The notes under the pieces were generated by a model that saw only the letters and a program-made list of their open reading frames with translations, searched no databases and had not been told where the DNA came from. Shown in pieces: positions 1 through 7,002 of a stretch of DNA of 11,003 nucleotides. This DNA comes from Lentisphaeria bacterium. GTDB taxonomy: Bacteria; Verrucomicrobiota; Lentisphaeria; Oligosphaerales; JAFGRS01. The stretch spans positions 1-11,003 of the forward strand of contig JAFGRS010000363.1 of the NCBI GenBank assembly GCA_016935045.1. The letters are read 5' to 3'. Made by a program: the position numbers and the translations under genes. Position 1 is the first letter of the stretch. Each line of letters opens with the position of its first letter.

Positions 1-543
1 GAGGGTCTCGCGGTCCGGGTCTCCCCCCTGCGTCCGCCATATCTCCGGCGGCACGGCGGCGGCCACCCGTCCGGCCGGCGATGCCGGGTCCGCGTCCGCC
101 GCCGCGGCGAGCTTCCGGGCCAGGGCCTCGGGGTCGAGGATGTCCTCCCGGCTGAGGCGCGGGTCGATGCCCGCCAGGAGGATTGGGGGTACACGGCCGA
201 GCAGGTCGTAGCGTTGCCAGCCGAGGCGGGTCCGGTTGTAGTGTTTGGGGGTGATGATGGTTCCGGGGAAGTGGTGCACCAGCGTCCGTCCGGAGACGAA
301 GCAGGCCGGCAGGGCGAGCACGACGATGGCGGCCAGTTCGCCCCGCTGCAGCGCCAGGCCGCGCCGGACCCGGTGCAGCAGGGGATTGGCCGCCAGGACG
401 AAGAGGAGGACCAGACCGTAGAGGAAGGTGGGCATGTAGCTGCTGAACAGGAACGTCTGCTTCATGACCATGTCATTGAAAAAGCCCATGGCGGCGAACA
501 CCGCCGACAGGCACAGGCCAATGACAATGGCTCTGCGTGTCAT
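1..543 (-). CDS. DUF6785-like polytopic membrane protein (N-terminal part, cut by window edge)
   Basis: An open frame runs without a stop from an ATG at 543 to the left edge, giving 181 residues. It starts MTRRAIVIGLCLSAVFAAMG. Hydrophobic segments lie at about residues 5-22, 36-53 and 69-85, so the protein sits in the inner membrane. The layout (short basic N-terminus, first helix, a polar FFNDMVMKQT stretch, second helix ending in NPLL, then LQRGELA and a third helix) resembles the N-terminus of the large DUF6785/DUF6784 membrane proteins common in PVC bacteria. Their function is not established, although the many-helix plan suggests transport. A GAGG motif lies 6 nt before the ATG. The gene is 98 bp downstream of the ThuA/SGNH/propeller gene on the same strand, so co-transcription is likely. 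The family call is from recalled sequence pattern and is moderately sure. The membrane character is clear. Confidence 0.62.
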   Translation of the reverse strand, partial: MTRRAIVIGLCLSAVFAAMGFFNDMVMKQTFLFSSYMPTFLYGLVLLFVLAANPLLHRVRRGLALQRGELAAIVVLALPACFVSGRTLVHHFPGTIITPKHYNRTRLGWQRYDLLGRVPPILLAGIDPRLSREDILDPEALARKLAAAADADPASPAGRVAAAVPPEIWRTQGGDPDRETL

Positions 544-641
544 GCCCTGCCTCGATCTCTGCCTTGCCCGGCGGACCGCGTATCCGTCCATCGTCCCCGT
601 GGGTCCGCCCAACGGGTAGGCGGCCGAATGACCGGCCCCGT

Positions 642-3600
642 CTACTCGCAGGGCGCCAGCGTCAGGCTGCCATCCTCCTCGTAGCGGACCGGATAGGGCC
701 TGGACAGGCGCTCCGCACCCAGGCAGGCCAGCAGCACCTCCCTGCCCGAGGGGTCGCGGATGACCTTGGCGATGTAGAAGGACCTGCCGTCGGGGAGACG
801 CAGTTCGGGGTCGGCAGCAGGCACGAAGGGTCCCGCCGGTGAAGAGGCGACGGCGAGCATGTTGGCGCGGTAGACCGGGTTCTCGCGGGCCGCGCCGAAA
901 TAGAGGTACCAACGCTCGCCGTGGCGCCACATCTGCGGTGTCTCGAGGCGGTCGTAACACCTCGGCGCGGCAACGATGCCGCAACCGTCCCATGCCGTGC
1001 CGTCCGGGGAGCGGAACAGGGCCAGGCATCCTCGCTTGTCGGCCGGTTCCCCGTCGATGACCGCATTGGCCACCATCAGATAGTGACCGTCGATGGGCTC
1101 CGGCAGAACGTAGGGATCGGCCAGGACCCGGTAGGTGAGTTCCGTGCCCGCCGCGAAGCCTGTCTCGCGCCAGTAGGGGGCATCCGGGACCCGGAAGGGG
1201 TGGCAGCGCACGGGCACGGCCCCGTCTCCGACCCGCGACCAGGAGAGTCCGTTCCGGCTGCGGGCGAGGCCGAGGCCCCCGTCCCGTCCGTGGGCCGTGA
1301 ACAGCATGAGCCAGGCATCGTCGTGCCGCCAGACGCTGCCGGTGGCGATGGAACGGTCATTCCACTGCCCGCGAGGATTGGCGCGCAGGACCTCGCCGAC
1401 CTCGACCCAATGCCTGAGGTCTCCCGAGGTAGCCAGACCGACGCTCGAATGCCCCCATTTGGGCACCTGTTCGTCGGGGGCCTGGAGGTAGAACGCGAAA
1501 GTCGTGGCGCCATCCCGGGCGAACCAGAAGTCCCAGGCGCTGTGGCCGGCGGGACGATACTCCGGCGGCGGCGGAGCCACATCGCCCCTGCCGCCGGCCC
1601 CGGCCGTTCCCAGACCCAGGATGCGGAAGCCGCAGCCGCTGCTGCCGGCATGGCGTTCTTCGAGGAGTTCGAAGCGGACGCGGTGCAGGCCGGGACGCAG
1701 GCCTCGAGCCAGCTCGTTGCTCTGACGATAGCCGCCCCAGGTCTGGTCGAACCATCCTTCGAGGACCCGTGGCGACTCCCCGTCGACCGTGACCCGGGCG
1801 CGTCCCATGGGGCCCTTCACCACATGGTGCATGCTCAGGACGGCTTGGCCCTCCACCTCGAACTCCACCGCGCTGCCGGGGGTGTCGCTGGTCCAGCCGC
1901 GCACCTTCGGGTCGAAGACCCAGCCCTCGTTCTCGACGGGGACAAGCTGCTCCCCTTCGAGGAGGCCGACATACTCGAAGAGGTCCCCCAGGAGCGGCGG
2001 CGGCAGGGGTCGGAGGGGATCCGGGTCGGCTGCGTCGGGCAGGTCCGCCATCTCCTCCTCGCAGAAGCGGGCGAGGAAACCGGCCATGGCGGCGTGTCCC
2101 CGGTCGTTGGGGTGGACCAGATCGGCCTCGACGTCCTCCCAGAGGATCCGTCCCGCCGCGATCTCCGGCCAGAAGGCGTCCCGGAAGCTGAGCATGGGCA
2201 GACGGTAGTGTGCTCCGACCTTGCCGTGCCATTCCTGGGCATTGGTGCCCTGGCGGTGCATGGTGAACAGCAGCATCACGGCAGGGGAGTTGGGGCAATG
2301 GAGGATCTGCCGGAGCAGTCCTTCGAGGGTCTCCGCGAAGGCCGCGGAATTGCCGTCGTTGACGCCGTATTCCGCCACCACCACGTCGGGATGCTTCTCG
2401 AGCAAGTCCCGGGCAGCCCGCAGGGCCCCGTAATTGGATCCGGTGGCCCCGATGCCGGCATTCACGAAGGTGACGGCCGCCTTCGGGAAGGCCGCCTCCC
2501 ACCAGGCCGCGAAACGGTTGCCGTAACGGTTCTCCGGCTTCGAAGCCGCCGCCCCCTGGGTGATCGAGCCCCCGATGACGCCGATGGTCACGGGGTTCCC
2601 GTCCCGGGCCCGGGCCAGTACCCGACGCAGGCGGCTCGTGTCGCCGCGACTGACGATGGCGCGCTCGAAGAAGGCCCCGTCGTCCACGGGGGGGAAAGGG
2701 ATGCCGAGGGCGAAGTCCGCGGGCCGCAGGCCCCGGCGATGGCCCCTGAATCCGTACAGGCTGGGCCGGTAGGGATCGACGAGGGTGACATCCGCCCGGG
2801 ACGGCACATCGAGCCCGAGACCCCAGAAGACGCCGTTGACGATGAGACGGCGCAGGTCCTCACAGGCCAGGTCCGTGGCGGCCCCCATGGTCGTGCACAG
2901 GACCCGGCCGGGCCGGCCGGCCTCCGGCCGGGCCTCGCGCACCCAGGCGATCGGCATCATCGGATCGTTGACCGGCTGCTCGACCGCGTCGGTGCTGCGC
3001 TTCTTCCGGTAGGTGGCCGGAGAGTCGGTGGGCGCCATGCCCTGCAGGACCTGCCCCCGCAGCAGGACAACGGCATCCTCGGGGGGATGGGCCTCGTAGA
3101 CATCCGTCGTGCCGAAGATGTCCGCCACCCCGCGCAGCACGGGATGAGCGGCCGCACCCGGTTCGAGGACGCCCCGCGTCGCCTCCTGCTTGTGCCGGCC
3201 CCAGTGGCTCACCCATTGCTCCCCCAGGATCCGCTTGCCGAAGGAATCGAACTCCCGGTAGGGGCCCTCCCTGAAGGCGAAGGCATGGGTGCTGGTGCGC
3301 AGAGCAACGATGGGTACCCCCCGCTGCCAGGCCGCCGCGAAGCGCTCCATCACCTCCGGCGGCCAGCGCCGGAAACGCAGCAGCATGACGATCGCGTCCG
3401 CCGTGTCCAGGGCCTCGGACCCGGCCAGGCAGTCCTGGCACTCCGGGTCGATGGTGCCGTCCGGCCCCAGGGCAAACAGGACCGTGCAACGAAACCCGTG
3501 CCGCCGAGCCAGGATCTTGGCCAGCATCGGCAACCCCTCTTCGCTGCGATATTCCTCGTCGCCGGAGAGGAAAACCACGTGACGGCTGCCACCCGCGCCC

Positions 3601-3695
3601 TCCAGCGCAGCATACGTGATCGAGGGGCCCTCCGCGGCGGACATCACCGCCGCAACCAGGGGCAACGATGCGGTCAATGGCCGTGCAAACACCAT
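642..3695 (-). CDS. Secreted ThuA-like / SGNH esterase / GH43-GH32-like beta-propeller fusion protein
   Basis: This is a 1017-residue protein predicted to be exported. The start is set by GGAGG 6 nt before the ATG at 3695. An in-frame ATG at 3710 would place that motif inside the gene. The N-terminus MVFARPLTASLPLVAAVMSAAEG looks like a Sec signal peptide. Residues ~38-293 are ThuA-like (SGDEEYRSEEGLP, then LRTSTHAF), a family named for trehalose utilisation. Residues ~368-548 form an SGNH hydrolase: block I GGSITQG with Ser377, block II NAGIGATG, block III YGVNDGN with Asn446, and block V DLVHPNDRGH with Asp525 and His528. This catalytic set appears complete and suggests deacetylation or deacylation of a glycan. 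Residues ~580-697 look like a beta-sandwich. Residues ~717-1017 form a five-bladed beta-propeller of the GH43/GH32 type (WDFWFARDG, WNDRSIATGSV, GERWYLYFGA). The substrate cannot be read from the sequence. The DUF6785-like gene follows 98 bp downstream. Confidence 0.85.
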   Translation of the reverse strand: MVFARPLTASLPLVAAVMSAAEGPSITYAALEGAGGSRHVVFLSGDEEYRSEEGLPMLAKILARRHGFRCTVLFALGPDGTIDPECQDCLAGSEALDTADAIVMLLRFRRWPPEVMERFAAAWQRGVPIVALRTSTHAFAFREGPYREFDSFGKRILGEQWVSHWGRHKQEATRGVLEPGAAAHPVLRGVADIFGTTDVYEAHPPEDAVVLLRGQVLQGMAPTDSPATYRKKRSTDAVEQPVNDPMMPIAWVREARPEAGRPGRVLCTTMGAATDLACEDLRRLIVNGVFWGLGLDVPSRADVTLVDPYRPSLYGFRGHRRGLRPADFALGIPFPPVDDGAFFERAIVSRGDTSRLRRVLARARDGNPVTIGVIGGSITQGAAASKPENRYGNRFAAWWEAAFPKAAVTFVNAGIGATGSNYGALRAARDLLEKHPDVVVAEYGVNDGNSAAFAETLEGLLRQILHCPNSPAVMLLFTMHRQGTNAQEWHGKVGAHYRLPMLSFRDAFWPEIAAGRILWEDVEADLVHPNDRGHAAMAGFLARFCEEEMADLPDAADPDPLRPLPPPLLGDLFEYVGLLEGEQLVPVENEGWVFDPKVRGWTSDTPGSAVEFEVEGQAVLSMHHVVKGPMGRARVTVDGESPRVLEGWFDQTWGGYRQSNELARGLRPGLHRVRFELLEERHAGSSGCGFRILGLGTAGAGGRGDVAPPPPEYRPAGHSAWDFWFARDGATTFAFYLQAPDEQVPKWGHSSVGLATSGDLRHWVEVGEVLRANPRGQWNDRSIATGSVWRHDDAWLMLFTAHGRDGGLGLARSRNGLSWSRVGDGAVPVRCHPFRVPDAPYWRETGFAAGTELTYRVLADPYVLPEPIDGHYLMVANAVIDGEPADKRGCLALFRSPDGTAWDGCGIVAAPRCYDRLETPQMWRHGERWYLYFGAARENPVYRANMLAVASSPAGPFVPAADPELRLPDGRSFYIAKVIRDPSGREVLLACLGAERLSRPYPVRYEEDGSLTLAPCE

Positions 3696-3701
3696 CCTGC
3701 A

Positions 3702-3706
3702 CCTCC
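3702..3706 (-). promoter_or_regulatory. Shine-Dalgarno site that decides the start of the fusion gene
   Basis: GGAGG on the minus strand lies 6 nt before the ATG at 3695, the ideal distance. The upstream in-frame ATG at 3710 is only one base from this motif and has no comparable site of its own. The shorter protein with a clean signal peptide is therefore preferred. Confidence 0.65.
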
Positions 3707-3760
3707 ACATTCAGCCTGCCGCTAAGGCCCTGCACAGGCAAGGCCGGCCGGTACGCCATG

Positions 3761-3788
3761 ACGATACTGCCGGAAGCGCAGTTCTCAA
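3761..3788 (-). promoter_or_regulatory. Candidate sigma70-type promoter for the fusion gene
   Basis: On the minus strand TTGAGA (3788-3783, 5 of 6 to TTGACA) is followed after 16 nt by TATCGT (3766-3761, 4 of 6 to TATAAT). Transcription would start near 3754, giving a leader of about 60 nt before the ATG at 3695. It lies in the divergent intergenic region where a promoter is expected. This is by-eye matching, and housekeeping promoter consensus in this lineage is assumed. Confidence 0.4.
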
Positions 3789-4067
3789 CGGGACAAGGCC
3801 AGGACCGCATGGCACACGGTGGCCGGAAACCCCTGCCTCGTCCGGACCCGGGGAGCCGACGCCCCGGTATGCCCCAATTGCCGCCAGGACAGTGGCGGCG
3901 CAAGCCCGGCGCGGGCCGGAAAACACCCCTCCCGGGCGCGACGCGACCTCCCGTTTTCCGGACGCGATGCCGGCCGCCGAGAAGAGAGGGGGCGGGCGCG
4001 ACACGGGGGCGGGCGTGCCTTCCTTCGGATCGCAATGCCTCAGTGGAGTCTGCCGCCAGCGACACCA

Positions 4068-4220
4068 GGATGCTCGCGAGCATCCCCGGCCTGGAGCGCG
4101 AGCGTCCTCGCGAGCATCCCCGGCCTGGAGCGCGAGCGTACCGCGAGCATCCCCGGCCTGGAGCGCGAGCGTCCTCGCGAGCATCCCCGGCCTGGAGCGC
4201 GAGCGTACCGCGAGCATCCC
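4068..4220. repeat. GC-rich minisatellite with alternating spacers and an 18-bp palindrome
   Basis: A 30-bp unit beginning GCGAGCATCCCC and ending GCGCGAGCGT occurs four times exactly, at 4076-4105, 4110-4139, 4143-4172 and 4177-4206. A partial fifth copy lies at 4210-4220. The spacers alternate CCTC, ACC, CCTC, ACC, so the true period is 67 bp (34+33). The array opens with a perfect 18-bp palindrome, GGATGCTCGCGAGCATCC, at 4068-4085. The CCTC junctions can fold as CGCGAG/CTCGCG hairpins with a 4-nt loop. Absence of mismatches between full copies suggests recent amplification. The array ends about 40 bp before the candidate promoter of the downstream gene. Confidence 0.92.
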
Positions 4221-4259
4221 TGCGTTGACTGATGCATTGCGATCCCGGGGCGGCCCTGC

Positions 4260-4288
4260 TTGTGGCCGGGCGCAGCGGGTGCTATGGT
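4260..4288 (+). promoter_or_regulatory. Candidate promoter for the glycyl radical enzyme gene
   Basis: TTGTGG (4260-4265) and TATGGT (4283-4288) are separated by exactly 17 nt, giving a likely start near 4295 and a leader of about 60 nt. Matches to the -35 and -10 consensus are 3/6 and 4/6, so the call is tentative. A TTGACT at 4225-4230 is a better -35 hexamer but has no matching -10 at the right distance. Confidence 0.3.
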
Positions 4289-4357
4289 CACGGCCCTGGT
4301 GTCCCGCTCTGTCCGTGGTGGCAGGGGGGGGCGAGAATCAGGCTGCGGGAGCAGAGC

Positions 4358-6655
4358 ATGGTCTCCCAGAGGAACGACATCGATGCCGGCGCGGGCCCTG
4401 TGCAGGCGGACGTGAGTGTCTTCCGTCCGCTGGGTGCGCTGGGCTACCGGGAGAGACTGCGCGTCCTGCACGAGGTGAAGCTCGACCACACCCGGACCAA
4501 GCGCCGGACGCAGGGCGCGAGGGACGCCGATGACCAGGGCATGGTCCCGTTGCCGCCCGAGGTCAGTGAGACGGTGGAAGCCGTCAGCGGCTCCGGGGTC
4601 AAGGTCCGTGACGTCGTCCTCAAGGGCTATCGGCCCGAGAGCAACCATCCCAGCGGGGGCTTCTTCGGGGCCCGGCTGGCGGGGCGCAATTTCCGTCGCC
4701 TTCTCGAGGTCCATCCTGTCTACATCCACCCCGCCAACTCCATGGCTGGGGCGTACATGGTCAATTTCAACTCCTATCGCAAGCCCGGCTGGCCGCCGGA
4801 ATGCGCCTGTCCGGAACTCCGGGAAGCCCAGCGGACCTATGCCCTCGACACCGGGATCGGCGGCCTGCAGCATTTCTGCCCGGATCTCCAGATCGGCCTC
4901 GAAGTGGGCTGGGGCGGGCTGTTCGAGAAGGTTCGTACCTGCCGTACCCGTCACCCCGCCGCGGCCGCATTCTACGACGGCCTCGAGGAGGTCGTTCTCG
5001 GGATGCAGGGCTGGATCCGCAGGCACGCCGAGGCGGCCGCCGAACGTGCCGGGGCCGAGGAACACCCCGAGCTGCGCCAGAACCTCGAAGGCATGGCGGA
5101 GACCTGCGCCTGGATCGCGGCGCAGCCGCCCCGCACGTTCCGGGAGGCCTGCCAGTGGCTGGTCTTCTTCCAGGCCGGCGCCAAGATGTACAACGGCAGC
5201 GGCGAATGGGGGCAGCTCGACGAACTGCTCCGACCCTACTACGAACGCGACTCCCGCGACGGCCGGCTCAGCGATGAGGAAGCCATCTTCCACATCGCCT
5301 GCCTGCTGCTCTCGGAGACGGCCTACATCCAACTCGGCGGCCCCAATCCGGACGGCAGCGACCGCTGCGGTCCGGTCTCCTTCCTCATTCTCGAAGCGGT
5401 CCATCGGCTGCGGGTCCCCGCCAACGTAGCGGTCCGGGTGGGTCCGGGTCTGAGCGACGCCCTGTTCCGTCGTGGTCTGGAGATTCTCTTCGAGGATCGG
5501 ATGGGGTTTCCGAAGTTCGTGGGGGACCGTTCGGTGACCGAGGGGTACCGGCGGGCCACGGGGTGTGCCATCGAGACGGCGCGCAGCCGTGTGTATGCCG
5601 GGTGCCATTGGCTGGCGCTTCCCGGGCGCGAGTACGGCATGATGGACCTGATCAAGGTGGATTTCGCCTGGATCCTGCGCCTGTCTCTGGACGAGATGAT
5701 GCAGGACGAGACGGCTTCCCCCGCTACCGGCGAGCTCTGGCGGCGGTTCGAAGCGCACCTCGACAGGGCCGTCGCCACGGTGGCGGCGGGCATCGACGTG
5801 CACCTCGAACACATGCACGAGGTCTTCCCCGAACTCTACCTCGACCTCTTCTGTCACGGTCCCGTCGAGAAGGGTCTGGACGCGAGTGCGGGAGGGGTGG
5901 AGTTCCTCACCATCGGTGTCGACGGGGCTTCGCTGGCGACGGCGGCGGACTCCTTTGCGGCGCTCGAACAGCGCCTCGATATCGAGGGCCGGCTCACCTG
6001 GCCCGGGATGTATGCCCTGCTTGCATCGGATTGGGCCGGGCCGCAGGGGGAGGCCGCGCGCCGGATGATGCGCAACATCCCCCGGTTCGGCAGCGGCGAT
6101 TCGGCCGCGGATGCCTGGGCCCGGCGCATCGCCCGGACCTTTGCGGAGAGGGTGACGGCGCAACCGACCCCGCGCCGGGGCGCCCGCATGATTCCGGGGC
6201 TCTTCTCCTGGGCCAAGGTGATCCCCTTCGGCAAACGCCTCGGCGCCACCCCCAATGGCCGCAAGGCCGGCGAACCTGTTTCCCATGGCCCCAATCCCGA
6301 ACCCGGGTTCAACGCCGGACGCCCCGGCACCCCCACCCAGATGGTCCGGGCCGTCGCCGCCGTGCAGCCGGGATACGGCAACACCGCTCCCCTGCAGCTC
6401 GACCTGGATCCCGGCATCGGGGAGAGCAGCGACGGACTCGCCAAGGTCGAGGCACTCCTCCGCACACACTTCGACCTTGGCGGCACCCTCGCCAACATCA
6501 ACGTGCTGGACCGCAAGGCGTTGGAAGCCGCGGCCAAGGCCCCGGAACGCCATCCCGACCTCATCGTCCGGGTGACCGGCTTCAGCGCCTACTTCGCCAG
6601 CCTCTCCGAGGAGATGCGCCGCTACGTGCTGGACCGGGTGCTGCCCCAGGCGTGA
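4358..6655 (+). CDS. Glycyl radical enzyme, pyruvate formate-lyase-like, uncharacterised subfamily
   Basis: A 765-residue cytoplasmic enzyme of usual size for the pyruvate formate-lyase/glycerol dehydratase superfamily. GGGAG lies 6 nt before the ATG at 4358. The in-frame ATG at 4232 sits at the edge of the tandem repeat without a ribosome-binding site. The C-terminal glycyl radical loop is present (IVRVTGFSAYF, Gly741), preceded by ATPNGRKAGEPVSHG (~630-644) and LGGTLANINVLD (~707-718), both typical of the superfamily. The active-site loop reads RVYAGCHWLALPGREYG, with Cys416 as the expected thiyl residue. Most dehydratase and lyase members have Gly-Cys-Val-Glu here, and pyruvate formate-lyase has Cys-Cys. 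In this protein His-Trp follows the Cys, so the usual catalytic Glu is missing and the reaction cannot be assigned. The radical needs a radical-SAM activase, which is not in this window. Superfamily assignment is secure, substrate unknown. Confidence 0.9.
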   Translation: MVSQRNDIDAGAGPVQADVSVFRPLGALGYRERLRVLHEVKLDHTRTKRRTQGARDADDQGMVPLPPEVSETVEAVSGSGVKVRDVVLKGYRPESNHPSGGFFGARLAGRNFRRLLEVHPVYIHPANSMAGAYMVNFNSYRKPGWPPECACPELREAQRTYALDTGIGGLQHFCPDLQIGLEVGWGGLFEKVRTCRTRHPAAAAFYDGLEEVVLGMQGWIRRHAEAAAERAGAEEHPELRQNLEGMAETCAWIAAQPPRTFREACQWLVFFQAGAKMYNGSGEWGQLDELLRPYYERDSRDGRLSDEEAIFHIACLLLSETAYIQLGGPNPDGSDRCGPVSFLILEAVHRLRVPANVAVRVGPGLSDALFRRGLEILFEDRMGFPKFVGDRSVTEGYRRATGCAIETARSRVYAGCHWLALPGREYGMMDLIKVDFAWILRLSLDEMMQDETASPATGELWRRFEAHLDRAVATVAAGIDVHLEHMHEVFPELYLDLFCHGPVEKGLDASAGGVEFLTIGVDGASLATAADSFAALEQRLDIEGRLTWPGMYALLASDWAGPQGEAARRMMRNIPRFGSGDSAADAWARRIARTFAERVTAQPTPRRGARMIPGLFSWAKVIPFGKRLGATPNGRKAGEPVSHGPNPEPGFNAGRPGTPTQMVRAVAAVQPGYGNTAPLQLDLDPGIGESSDGLAKVEALLRTHFDLGGTLANINVLDRKALEAAAKAPERHPDLIVRVTGFSAYFASLSEEMRRYVLDRVLPQA

Positions 6656-6759
6656 GGACCGGAACTCGCCCGCACGCGCAGGCGGAACGCCCATCTCCGC
6701 ACCGTGTCATCCGGAGCCGGTCGTCCTCGACCGTACCCCCCGTGACGGAGGCCGTACCG

Positions 6760-6768
6760 GGAACCGGT
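6760..6768. repeat. Left 9-bp target-site duplication
   Basis: GGAACCGGT directly abuts the left end of the inverted-repeat element and is repeated exactly in the same orientation at 6936-6944. The sequence contains the palindrome ACCGGT, so some chance similarity is possible. Both copies sit precisely at the element boundaries. Confidence 0.75.
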
Positions 6769-6935
6769 CAGGGCGGTTTCAAGATCCCGCCGCCGCCGCC
6801 GGGCTTGTCCCTGTGGAGCGCCGATCGGAGGGCGGTGAGGGGGCGCGGCCGCGCTCCCCCACCCCGAATCGGCGCTCCATTGCCGCAAGGGCAGTGGCGG
6901 CGGGAAGCGATTCGCCGGATCTTGAAACCGCCCTG
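6769..6935. mobile_element. MITE-like inverted-repeat element, copy 1 (complete, 167 bp)
   Basis: The element begins CAGGGCGGTTTCAAGATCC (6769-6787) and ends in its exact reverse complement (6917-6935). The arms remain similar inward through TGGAGCGCCGAT (6814-6825) and its counterpart ATCGGCGCTCCA (6868-6879), to a 12-bp palindrome GCGCGGCCGCGC at 6843-6854. The left arm is shorter, with a gap of roughly 15 nt just after the terminal repeat. A perfect 9-bp direct repeat GGAACCGGT abuts both ends, as expected of a target-site duplication. There is no room for a transposase, so movement would need one supplied in trans. A second copy starts at 10915. The whole element could fold into one long hairpin. 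The family of the mobilising transposase cannot be told from this window. Confidence 0.82.
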
Positions 6936-6944
6936 GGAACCGGT
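6936..6944. repeat. Right 9-bp target-site duplication
   Basis: GGAACCGGT directly abuts the right end of the element and matches 6760-6768 exactly. A 9-bp duplication is typical of several DDE transposase families, for example IS4-type elements, which limits the possible mobilising enzyme. Confidence 0.75.
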
Positions 6945-6953
6945 GGGGAGCAC

Positions 6954-6982
6954 TTGCTGTCAGGGCAGATGATGCGTACATT
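6954..6982 (+). promoter_or_regulatory. Candidate promoter for the 535-residue protein gene
   Basis: TTGCTG (6954-6959) and TACATT (6977-6982) are 17 nt apart, 3/6 and 4/6 to the sigma70 consensus. Transcription would start near 6989, just before the GGAGG at 6993, leaving a very short leader. The candidate begins only 10 bp beyond the flanking repeat of the MITE-like element, so that insertion replaced or displaced everything upstream of it. Confidence 0.33.
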
Positions 6983-7002
6983 CCCTGCAGGCGGAGGGTC
7001 TG

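Larger units (their letters stand above)
3696..4357. other. Divergent intergenic region (662 bp)
   Basis: This stretch separates the divergent fusion and glycyl-radical-enzyme genes. It holds candidate promoters for both (3761-3788 minus, 4260-4288 plus) and a tandem repeat at 4068-4220. Long open frames cross it on both strands, but they run through the repeat and have no plausible protein families or ribosome-binding sites. I read them as high-GC artefacts. I saw no clear riboswitch or terminator in 3790-4060. Confidence 0.6.
6656..7002. other. Intergenic region (347 bp) containing a MITE-like element
   Basis: The stretch between the glycyl radical enzyme stop and the next plus-strand gene is mostly the inverted-repeat element at 6769-6935 with its flanking 9-bp repeats. 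A candidate promoter follows at 6954-6982. The first 100 bp after the stop contain no convincing terminator hairpin with a T tract. Confidence 0.6.

Noticed and set aside
570..640. Terminator between the fusion gene and the membrane protein gene: an 8-bp inverted repeat (570-577/602-609) and a small GGCCG/CGGCC hairpin near 620-635.
   Set aside because: There is no T tract on the transcribed strand, and the stems are short with a long loop or weak pairing. They could occur by chance at this GC content.
4068..4220. Possible CRISPR array.
   Set aside because: The units are 30 bp and exact, but the intervals are only 3-4 bp and alternate between two sequences. There are no variable spacers and no cas genes.
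4068..4220. A repeat-containing protein encoded by the minisatellite (PGLERER-type repeats).
   Set aside because: The alternating 34/33-bp spacing shifts the reading frame from unit to unit, there is no ribosome-binding site, and frames are open on both strands merely because of GC content.
4225..4253. TTGACT at 4225-4230 as the -35 of the glycyl radical enzyme promoter.
   Set aside because: At 16-18 nt downstream the sequence is GC-only with no -10-like hexamer.
4040..6694. An 884-codon open frame on the minus strand across the glycyl radical enzyme gene, and similarly long frames opposite the fusion gene (921-3725) and the HD/rmlC region (8603-10798).
   Set aside because: They lie opposite genes with clear family motifs, have Arg/Pro/Gly-rich composition typical of antisense high-GC frames, cross tandem repeats and show no recognisable domain.
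6769..6935. Rho-independent terminator for the glycyl radical enzyme gene.
   Set aside because: The hairpin is long and lacks a following T run. The exact 9-bp flanking repeats and second copy fit an inserted element better, although it could still influence transcription.
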